The notes beneath the pieces were generated by a model. It was not told the origin of the DNA. It did no database searches and was given only the letters and a program-made list of their open reading frames with translations. Shown here piece after piece: positions 54,877 to 64,000 of a stretch of 64,000 nucleotides of DNA. The DNA lies in assembly GCA_911728455.2 (NCBI GenBank), contig OU452228.1, forward strand, positions 17,614,698 to 17,678,697, in the 5' to 3' direction. Both the position numbers and the translations under genes were made by a program. The stretch's first letter is position 1. Each line of letters begins with the position of its first letter. The stretch comes from Marthasterias glacialis. Lineage: Eukaryota > Echinodermata > Asteroidea > Forcipulatida > Asteriidae.

Positions 54877-57800
54877 ATGAGACAGCAGTTTTGTTTGGGG
54901 TTATTTGTATTGCCTGTTTTTATACTTTTAGGAGTTGGTGTCGTGGCAGTGATGTCAACAGTTGTGGTCGCTAGTGACATTTACCATCAGCGGAAATCGA
55001 CTCTCCACACTCTGAACAGTCTAATCAGACAGTACGTCATTAATAAACTTATTGGTGTCATTGGTTCTCGGATGCGTAAAAGGCTCGAAAATGACTCCAA
55101 GAACTGTCGGGCTGTTCAAGACCAAATTCTCCTGGCGAGAGTTAAAGAAGCATCTAGTCTGGTTTATGGGAAAGATTTTGATTTTGGTGGTATCGTTGAC
55201 AGAAACGACTTCTGTTTGAAGCATCCCTTGACAAAATATGATCACTTCAAGCCTTATATCGAGCGCATCGCAGCTGGCGAGGGTGGGATCCTCACGAAAG
55301 ACAGACCAATCATCCTCGGTGTTACTTCAGGAACGTCTGGAAAGAGCAGCATTATCCCAATGACCAAAGGGCAATCTTTAGCATTCTTTACTCAGGGTAT
55401 ATCCGTCTTATACAACGCCATGAACAGCGCTTACCCGGAAACAAACAACCTCCAGAAGATACTAAAGTTCTTCTACACACCAAAGTCTCGCGTATCTGCT
55501 GGTGGAATACCTGTCGGTCCGAATTCCTCCTCCCCAAAATCCACGCAGGGACTCCTCCCGCTCTACACCACCCCCCTCACTGGTTATGACATCATGAGTG
55601 AGCCGGAAGCACTTTACGTCCACCTATTATTCGGTTTAATGGATAGGAATCTGGGAATGATCGAGGCAAACTTCGCGTCTCTTATTCACACGGCTTTTGT
55701 CGAGCTGGAACGTAAATGGCCCAGCTTAGTGCAAGACATCGAGATGGGGTACATCTCCCCCAGTCTTGACATCGACGACGGGATCCGACAGAGCCTTAAT
55801 AAAATGATGAAACCAGACAAAGTCAGAGCAGAGGAGCTAAGGAAAGAGTTCAAGAAGGGCTTCAAGGGAATTGCGAAAAGAATTTGGCCTCATTTAAACA
55901 TCTTGGCAGCTGTAGATTCTGGACCATTTCAGATGTATGGAAAGTTACTGAGTGAAGGCTATACCAAAGGTTTGTTTCATAAATAGAATTTTAACAAACA
56001 ATTTCATAAAACATTTTCTTGAAAATTTGAGACAGCAGGCTGAAAGCAGATAGAAACCAAGTGACCCTCGAGTGAACCTCTAGCACTGAAACCTACAGGC
56101 CTGAAGATACCTGTGTAGAGAAGATGATGAAGAAATATTAGTTTTAGATGTGGGGGGAAAAATCACAAATAAAGAAAACCCATGCAATCAGGTAGGGACT
56201 GAAAAAAACCAAAAAAACTTGTGTATTGATGATCTTTCATTTTCTCATCAGGGGTACCTACATATTCTGCATTGTACGCTGCAACAGAAGGTTTGATAGG
56301 TGTCAATATGTGGCCTAAGAGTGAGAAGAGGAGGTACATGCTCGCGCCCAGAAGCATGTTCTTTGAGTTCATACCTGTAGATAAGATGTAAGTTGATACA
56401 TTTTACGCTATGCATAGCTAGAAATGTTCGCGTAGACCACTGAGGTCTTATAAACATAACAACACTATCAGTATTATAAAAATAGTATACAAGTATTAAG
56501 TGCTGGTACACATTTTTCATTTTGATCATCCTTTTGATCATTATGGATAAGACATTGTAAGTAACGACATTACAGCAGTTTAATTCCTCCCCTTTCTCTC
56601 TCTGTGTAGTTTTGAAGAGCAACCCGACACCCTGTTCATGGATCAGGTAGAGAAAGACGCAGTGTACGAGCTGGTCATCACCAACGCTGGAGGGCTGTAC
56701 AGATTCCGCTTTGGTGATGTCGTCAAGGTCGTTGACTTCTACAATCAATGTCCAGTTATTGAACTTATGTACAGGTAAGCTCTAGTCTTACAGCAGGCAT
56801 GATACTCTTCCTACATGTCCTACTTAAATCTGGTTTATGATTTTTTTTGCACTCAGAAAAATCAGGAAAAATTGTTCGTAATTAACCTGGAAAGTCTATA
56901 AAAGCCTATACGATTTGTACATGTAGGTCGGCATTCTGATTTCACACAAAAAGACAAGTTTCACGTCATCCGATTTCTGGCAGGAAAAATATTGGCGTAT
57001 ATGATTGTCATCTGGCTTCAACTGGTTTAACACACATCGGTGTATGGGTAAAACACAAATAATATTCTTACCCCGATGCATACTTTAACATCTATTAAAA
57101 CATAATTTGCTTTGTCTGGATGATCAGGAAAGGTCAATATCTGAACGTGAGAGGAGAGAAGACTTCTGAGGACATCTTGTACAAAGCTCTGATGGACACA
57201 GTGGATGGATTCAAAGGTGTATCTCTAGTGGATTACTCGTGCGCTGAAAGCCCTCTACTGGAGAACCAGGGGAAAGGTGAAACAGTCTATCCTATATACT
57301 ACTTGACCCTTGACCTCTACTTCCTTTGACCCACAATGGGTCAAGTACTAATAGAAAGGAGACTCATTCTGCCAAGAACACAATCTCATAATTTTTGTGA
57401 GTTGTCCACTCTTGGTTCTCATTATTTTTTCACCGAGACGGGAAGGCAAATAAGGAAAATTGAACATCATGTCTGAAGATTTTTATTCTGTCATTTGATA
57501 AAGGGTGCACATAACATTGGTAAGATTGGGAATATAAATGTTGACAGAGTTGCACACAACTTACATGGTGTAAAGATGGTCATGGTGGAAGGCTTCCCTT
57601 GAAATAGTTTTGCCTGAACTGCTATAGTTTTTGAGGAATGATCTTGTGAATCCGAAATCCAATGTTTGAAAACAGTTTCTACAATGCTGGGGTCTTCTAC
57701 TGTATTCTCAGGACTCCAGTGACTAATTGAGCTTAAAGTTTCACAGGTTTGTTATTTCATGTGTATTGACCCATTTCACCTGACGTCATCATCACAAAAA

Positions 57801-59084
57801 TCTTGGTTGCGCCATTTTGGCGGTCAATGTCACTCGAGTTATTCAGTGAAGTGCGCATTTTAGGAGACGTGGCGTTTACATGTAAACCTATTCACCACCA
57901 AAATGGTGAGCGTGGCACAGTCGGCGCGTGTGACATGCGTGCAAGGGGTCAATATTTGGTCACACAAAGTGCAGATAATGGTCTTTGACAATTACCAATG
58001 TTGGCCGCATGTTTTAAGTTTGATGTTTTTTTTGGTTCTCTTGTATAATTTTTTAAAAAATTATTATTGTACAGGTGATGCTTTGTTCCCACACTATGTG
58101 GTTTTCTTGGAGCTCATCAAGGACGATGATGCTAAGGCTCCCGTTCATTTGACTGAGGAACAAAAACTACAGGTACGGTATAAACACCCAAGGTTGCTTC
58201 TACAATTTAACCTGAACCACTCCAAGCCTTCTTAAATCCAACATAAGTTTGAATTTTGTCAAGGGCATCAAACTCAAGTTATTGGCCCAATTTCAGAAAG
58301 CCTGTAAGCACAAAAACTCTGATAAGCAGAAATAGGTAACCAGCCAAAATTCCATGATGTTTACATTGCTATAATTGGTGCTCAACTCATTTATTGCTTA
58401 GCAAAGAAATTTTGATAGCGAGTATTTTTCAAGACCTCTTCCTATATCCCTGAAGAGGCAGGTATTCGATCAGTGCATCATACCTGTCCTATCACATGGT
58501 GCCGAGACATGGACTACGTCGAGAAAACGAAACGGACGATCCAATAAAGAGAATCTTTGTTCTCTTGGCATTGTCAAGTCAGGGCTTCTTTGTGCTAGCG
58601 GTACCCTCAAAGAAAAATGATTCCGGCAATTCTGCCGAAAAGAATCCTGCCAGGGAGACTGGAAAAAAATAATAATAATCTCGGTCGCAACTGGTTAAAC
58701 TAGCCAGACCACTGTCAAGGGAGAACACTGCTGAAGGAGTTAAGTTAGAAGTATATTTTAGAGGTCTAGACTGCAAGGAAAATGTTTTCAAATGTTGTGC
58801 AAGTTTAAATTTTCCATCAGCTGACAATAGTATGAATTGCTCCTCGTTGCTCTTGCTTTTTCCAGCTGGATAAGAATCTCCGAGAGCATTCCTTCGTCTA
58901 CAATTCCTTCCGAGAGAAGGGGAGCATCTCTTGTGCAAAGGTTAATGTGGTCAGGCGGGGCTCCTTCAAACGTCTCAAGAGGTTCTCCCTGAAGACGAGG
59001 AGCGTTTCTGTCAACCAGTTCAAGGTGCCCAGGGTTATCAGACGACCAGAAACAGCAAAGTTTTTGTTCAATAACATTGAGTGA
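54877..59084 (+). CDS. GHDC: GH3-domain protein (GHDC-like), adenylate-forming fold
   Basis: GH3 proteins belong to the acyl-adenylate/thioester-forming superfamily; in plants they join amino acids to jasmonate or auxin. The animal GHDC substrate is unknown. Coding exons: 54877-55969, 56252-56387, 56610-56774, 57128-57276, 58075-58172, 58866-59084. Junctions are GT-AG and keep frame: 619 codons (human GHDC about 530). Residues 5-32 are hydrophobic, suggesting a signal peptide or anchor. Nucleotide-binding motif 1 is TSGTSGKSSIIP (150-161); motif 2 is YAATEG (373-378) where plants have Y-x-A-S-E; motif 3 is YRFRFGD (440-446). The ordered motifs suggest nucleotide binding is kept. The C-terminus is basic (RRGSFKRLKRFSLK). 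The large first exon holds most of the N-terminal domain. The symbol follows the human orthologue by inference. Confidence 0.9.
56130..56205. repeat. SINE body fragment (GHDC intron 1)
   Basis: TTTTAGATGTGGGGGGAAAA and GCAATCAGGTAGGGACTG match the second SINE family at 33515-33665. Confidence 0.55.
58284..58430. mobile_element. partial MITE-like element (GHDC intron 5)
   Basis: Starts GGCCCAATTTCAGAAAGCCT with AAGCAGAAATAGGTAACCAG inside. The second terminus is not found, possibly replaced by the RTE fragment that follows. Confidence 0.45.
58438..58539 (+). pseudogene. RTE-type reverse-transcriptase fragment (GHDC intron 5)
   Basis: The frame reads LPISLKRQVFDQCIIPVLSH then GAETWTTSRKR, the region after the catalytic core of RTE reverse transcriptases (the usual pattern is LK-x-x-V-F-x-x-C-x-x-P-V-L-x-x-G-x-E-T-W). 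Truncated at both ends. Confidence 0.7.
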
Positions 59085-59155
59085 CAAAAGTGTCATGTAC
59101 TGAGATTGTACTATACCTAATATTTAGTGGCCAGTCAAAAAGGAGTACATTAAAA

Positions 59156-59165
59156 AATAAATAAA
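59156..59165 (+). promoter_or_regulatory. candidate polyadenylation signal of the GH3-domain gene
   Basis: Overlapping AATAAATAAA 72 bases after the stop codon. Confidence 0.5.
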
Positions 59166-62100
59166 AGAAGGGGTGGGGCTTGGAATTACTCTCAAAACAG
59201 GAATGAAAACGGATGAGATTCCAGATTTTGGGGATTTTACAAAATTGTTGTTGTGGAATTCTTTTACTAATTGTTTTTATTTTTAATGTCATTTACATAC
59301 ATCCAGGCCCTTGTAAAGCCTTAACACAGTACTTGTACTGTATTTTGACTACACCAAGGTGCTTGCCCCATCTACATTTATGCAAAGAATGCTGCCATTG
59401 ATCTGTGTTATGTCGTGGTTGGTAGCCACCAACCCTCCATCGGTGTTTCATGGATTTTTCATTTTCATCCACTCTCATTCCTGTTAAAAGTATCAGTGCT
59501 TTTGCCCTTTTGTAAATGACACATATTTTTTATGGCATGGGCCAAATCGTATAAATTTCATCATCAGAAAATATTGCTTAACAAAATAATTTGATATTAT
59601 TTTAGGGAGAAAAAAAAAAAAATTGGGCACCATGTGTAAAATATGCTATTTTGGTTGGCATTGTGTTTCTGCTCTGAGCGATTCCTCTGTACCGAGTAAA
59701 TTTTTGCACTCTCCAACTTGATGAAACAGGGCCATTTTAAAATGGTTTCTAGGATATTTTCCACAGCATTTCTTTTATACAGCTCGGTTACTTTTGCCAG
59801 TACTCTCTTTGACTGAACCCTTTTTATTTACTATTTGAGTATTGCTTTTGTACGCAATTGTGTGTGACAAACAGTCTTTCAAGAATTGTCTTTCGATCCA
59901 ATTCCCCGGATGTCATCACCCCGCTGTAAATCTTAGTTGCACCATTTTGGGAGTTGGATTCCCTTTCTGTCATTGTGCAGGGCACACTTAAGACAACGCG
60001 CACCCGGTTAGATGTGAACCATATCTTTTAAAAGCTTGTTGTCTCTCAAAATGGCCAACCATCACGTTGGCACACAGAGGCCGTGTGTGCTGTCAGTGCA
60101 AGTGGTCGATAGGTACGGGGTGTTCAATGTAGATTCACATATTACTGTTTGAACAATATTAATATTATATATATATATATATACATATAAATATATGCAA
60201 CAGAAAGATGCCTTTTTACAGTATCCCATGGTGGGTCCTTATTTTGATGTTCTTTAGAAGGGAGTGAAGATTATGTTTTCAATCAATTACACTGTTCTGA
60301 AATAGTGAGTGAAAATAAATTACACCCACTTTTCACAGACATCTTTATGTCGTTGCCGTTTGTGAAAAGTGAGGTGCAATTTATTTTCACTCACTATTTC
60401 AGACAATGCAGTTGTCAGGTTGTTAGTTTTACCTCAAACATTACTAAAGGAACAATTTCGCAAATGCCAGTGAAATGTAGTCCTAGCGAAAATGGAAGTG
60501 AAACTTTATGTGCTATCAAAGTTCAAACGTGATACAAATATCAATTACCAGCAGATTTGATTTTTTGTGAAACTGTGTGACAAATTCACCAAAAAACGAA
60601 GCGACTTCAGTAAGAACCACAAGCAAAGACAGATATTTATTTTGATCTTTAAACATTTTGTCATTTTATTATTTCATTTAGATATGATAAACTATGTTTT
60701 TGTAATGTTGGTTTGACTAAACACATATTGTTGTTATATATACAGCCAGTGCGGCCCACCAGTCACCATATTTCTGCCCCACAACACAACCATGCAGTTA
60801 CATCCTAACTTGTAGTAAAGTATTATTAAACTTAGTGTGATGCTCCACATCAAAACCAGGCACTTCCTGCCAAAACTCAAAACTAAGTTTATTTGCTCAT
60901 CAAATAGATGAGGATAAAAGCTTTTCAGTAACACCTAATTGGGACCTGTAAGTATTTCTCATCATTTTGAATACTTACGACATCATGTTACATTGACATC
61001 ATGGTTAGCGTTTCAGTTGTCGTAATTTTAAATGCCATTTCACTATTTCCTAGAACTGCCTGATTTTGTCATGGGGCGTCACTAATGATGTCAATCAGAT
61101 AGGATCAATAACATGTTTTCAAGTGATAACTAAGAGATGATTAATTTCTTCTAATATAAGTGATGCTTCTGAGAAGAACCTGTATCGAGTTTGGTATATA
61201 TTGAAACACAGGACTCTCCTTGTCATCTGAAGTTAAAAAATGACCTCATGTTTTTACCGATATTAATACCAATATCGGCATTTAAATTAACAAATCATAA
61301 TCTAGGTAACGCCCATAAAACTGGATTGCTACATCACTTTTCTACTTGCAATTGACCTTAATGCATTGGCATCATCCTGCCATCTTAAACGATGAACCAT
61401 TTTTCATTAATAATCTATTGAAGTTGATGACAGTTGTCTATTTAACATTAATGCCTTCCTTGGTTTTAGTACATTGATACCATTTCTGCTTTATCTAAGA
61501 AAACATCCAGCTCATTCAGGGAAAGTAAACGTTGCAAAGATATCAGTTGACTCAAAAACAAAAGTAGGTATAACACCTGTTGAAACAAATGGTTAGCAAT
61601 GCTCACTAAAATGACAATTTAGAAGAAATAATTTTGTGGTAGGCTACAGTAACATAATAAAAATGATTTACTTAACATAAAGATGGAATTCCAAAGTGTG
61701 ACTACAAAGAACCTTAGTTGTAAAGTAATTTGTGATATTTTTGATAACTTAAAATCAACATGCTTCCACTTTATGTCTTGGTTTACTAAGTGTGTGATGT
61801 AAAATAAGAATGCAGCTACTAGTTCAAACTACTTGTATGAAATATGTGTGTGGAAAAAAATGTTTATAATATAGCTATGAAAATAATAATAAATTCATAG
61901 TATTATTAAATCATTTTGTCCAAATTGTACTATTTTTGTTTATATCTTTGGAATGACACATCACATTCAGTTGGACATTGACTTTCTTAATATTCACCAA
62001 CTAAATTGAGATTTATAAATGAAGAGTTGAGAGCAGTGTAATTCACACCACACAAAAATTCAAAATCTTTTGTCAACAAAGGCATTCACCTCCTTGGAAA

Positions 62101-62280
62101 AGATAAATAGTTACTTTACCCGGAAAAAACAATGTCACATCTTGTGTTGATCAAATTTCTTTAAAATGCTGATGATACCAAAGTTTAAACTAAAATAAAT
62201 CAATAAAACTTGAATACTGCAATTTATCAGCCATGACCAAAAGCAGCATGCCTTTAGCCAGATGGGGTAAAGAACAAAGC
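59166..62280. other. AT-rich flank, no gene recognised
   Basis: Contains a TA microsatellite at 60161-60182 and the hairpin at 60296-60403. Other frames are short and unsupported. Confidence 0.4.
60296..60403. repeat. 108-bp hairpin element
   Basis: TCTGAAATAGTGAGTGAAAA and its inverse ending TTTTCACTCACTATTTCAGA pair over about 45 bp per arm with few mismatches, leaving a short loop (CATCTTTATGTCG). MITE-like. Confidence 0.8.
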
Positions 62281-62915
62281 TCCTGGGTGTTACACTTCTA
62301 AAGAATTTACAGACTGATTTTTTACAGAGACAATTAAAGTTCGGTAGTGGGCCTAGGTCTTCCCTTGGTCTGGAGGATAGAGCCCTCTGAACCTTCTGGG
62401 TGTTACATTTCAGAGGACTTACAAACTCTACACCACCACAAATGAAGAACTAGGGTAGTGTGCCCGGGTCCTCCCATGGTTTAGAGGATGACACCCCGAA
62501 CCTACTGGGTGTTACATTGACCTTTTCAGAGAATTTACAGACTGTCTCTACACCACCACAAATAAAAACTAGGGTAGTGGGCCTGGGTGTTCCCTTTGTC
62601 TAGAGGATGACACCCCAAACCTACTGGGTGTTTACATTTATTTTGTAGAGAATTTACAGACTGTCTCTACACCACCACAAATAAAAACTAGGGTAGTAGG
62701 CCTGGGTGTTCCCTTGATCTGGAGGATGTAGCCCCCGAACCTACTGGTTGTTAAATTTTGGAGAAATTACAGACTGTTTCTACATCCAGACAAATAAAGA
62801 ACTAGGGTTTTGGGCCTCGGTCTTTCATTGGTTAGGAGGGTGATGCCCCTTAACATCTCAAGTTTGACATTTTCAGAGGATTTACAAACTCTCTACATAA
62901 CCACAAAGGAACTAG
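62281..62915. repeat. tandem repeat, unit about 108-120 bp, five to six copies
   Basis: CTGGGTGTTAC-like starts at 62283, 62396, 62504, 62622 and 62742, each followed by GAATTTACAGACT, CTACACCACCACAAAT and GGAGGATGACACCC variants. Confidence 0.85.
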
Positions 62916-63361
62916 GATAGTGATTAAGACACGTCAGAGAACCTTTACATTTGTTTTTAACATTCTCAACAATCTTTTACATTTTATCTTGAAATCTACA
63001 ATCAACTACAATCTCAAACCATGCACAGAAATCAAAAATATTAAAATAAAACGTCAAGCACAAAAAAAAAAACCTTTTATGTACAACCATCAGCTGCAGT
63101 TTACACCAGTCCACTGGTTAATAATATATTTTTTAAAATTTCAAAACAAAAAGACTTATTTAAGATAGTGTACAGCAAAGTAGTTAATTGATAATAAAAT
63201 GAATGATACATAATTGCTACTGATCAAACATAATATTTTTAAATTAAATTTCAAAGCTAAGATTTAATAAAAAAAAAAAAATTGTCCTGCGAACACAACA
63301 CCTAATGAACAGAACAATCTGAAATCAAACAAATTGGCAGATTAGTTGTGCATACATGTAC
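62916..63361. other. AT-rich, nothing recognised
   Basis: No gene or repeat seen beyond homopolymer runs. Confidence 0.3.
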
Positions 63362-63770
63362 CTTGATTTAAAGAGCACACCAATGTAGTTTTGTCAACCA
63401 ATAGCATGCAGCTGTTATGCCAGTTATAAACGCTGTACCTTATCTTGATTCAAAGACAGTGCACATGACAGTAACAGCAGTTTTTAGCCAACACGACAAA
63501 CACTACCATATCTTGATTCAAAGACAGTAAGCATACCAGTAGCGGCAGTTTTGCCATTATTACAAACGCTGTACCATCCATATCTTGATTCAAGTGCACA
63601 CACCAGTAGAAGCAGTTTTGCCAACATCACAACGCTGTACCTTATCTTGATTCAAAGACAGTAAGCATACAAGTAGCAGTTTGGCCAACATTACAAGTGC
63701 TGTACCTCCATCTTAATTCAAAGACAGTAAGTATATCAGTAGCAACAGTTTTGTCAACACTAACCAAAAC
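63362..63770. repeat. tandem repeat, unit about 62-82 bp, six copies
   Basis: CTTGATTCAAAGACAGTAAG-like starts at 63362, 63444, 63512, 63584, 63646 and 63712, with CAGTTTTGCCAACA and ACGCTGTACC in each. Confidence 0.85.
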
Positions 63771-64000
63771 TCCTCTTAAAAAAATGGGGTGGGGTGGGGA
63801 GAGTTTTTCCCCTTTCCTCTGCCTGAGCTCAAACTGGCAAGGAACTCCTAAATCATGAGTCCATGTTTACATCACTGCTGTAGTTTGTGCTCAAAAGATA
63901 CGTTGTGAACTTAAAAATGACGATATACAATTAAAGCAACATTCCTCTGATTGTACAACACACCTGTTAATCTTTAAATCACTAAACCGCACGACGGCTT
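63771..64000. other. window end, nothing recognised
   Basis: No coding or repeat structure identified in the last 230 bases. Confidence 0.3.

Noticed and set aside
58579-59096. Minus-strand frames opposite the last GHDC exon
   Set aside because: They are shadows of a well-supported coding exon on the plus strand.

Overview
The window looks like nuclear DNA of a marine invertebrate deuterostome, most likely an echinoderm. This is inferred from AT-rich, intron-rich genes, many short inverted-repeat elements that share a GGGCCCAATTTCAT terminus, tRNA-headed SINEs, Penelope, RTE and CR1/L2 remnants, and a 2A-like sequence (DVELNPGP) of the kind described in sea-urchin retroelements and immune-receptor genes. 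The species cannot be fixed from sequence alone. One 500-base run of N lies at 32620-33119.

Layout. (1) 0.75-4.14 kb, + strand: a long transposon-like or dispersed-family ORF with a hydrophobic N-terminus ending in a 2A-like motif, then coiled coils and a conserved core; a frameshift near an A-run separates it from a Tudor-like C-terminus. (2) 4.2-12.8 kb: gene-poor, packed with MITE-like elements and a SINE enclosed by 40-bp inverted repeats. (3) 12.83-22.53 kb, - strand: an FBXW7 (Cdc4/archipelago) orthologue of 11 coding exons and 803 codons. Its exons agree in phase, and its first two carry a tandem helix-hairpin-helix (ComEA-like) domain not known to me in FBXW7. (4) 22.7-31.1 kb: repeats, a tRNA-Ala(UGC) gene, a 50-bp minisatellite and a Penelope remnant. 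(5) 31.12-48.11 kb, - strand: a complete TBCK orthologue (20 coding exons, 904 codons; pseudokinase, TBC and rhodanese-like domains). (6) 48.2-54.5 kb: an RTE fragment and a large foldback satellite element holding a 1642-bp direct duplication. (7) 54.88-59.08 kb, + strand: a GH3-domain (GHDC-like) gene of six coding exons and 619 codons. (8) 59.1-64 kb: AT-rich flank with a 108-bp hairpin and two tandem-repeat blocks.

The three host genes are not a functional cluster. FBXW7 is the substrate receptor of an SCF ubiquitin ligase, TBCK is an endosomal/Rab-related protein, and GHDC is an adenylate-forming-fold protein of unknown animal function. FBXW7 and TBCK also lie on one human chromosome (4q), so their linkage may be old. 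All exon models were made by hand from splice consensus, phase continuity and remembered family sequence; no search was run.
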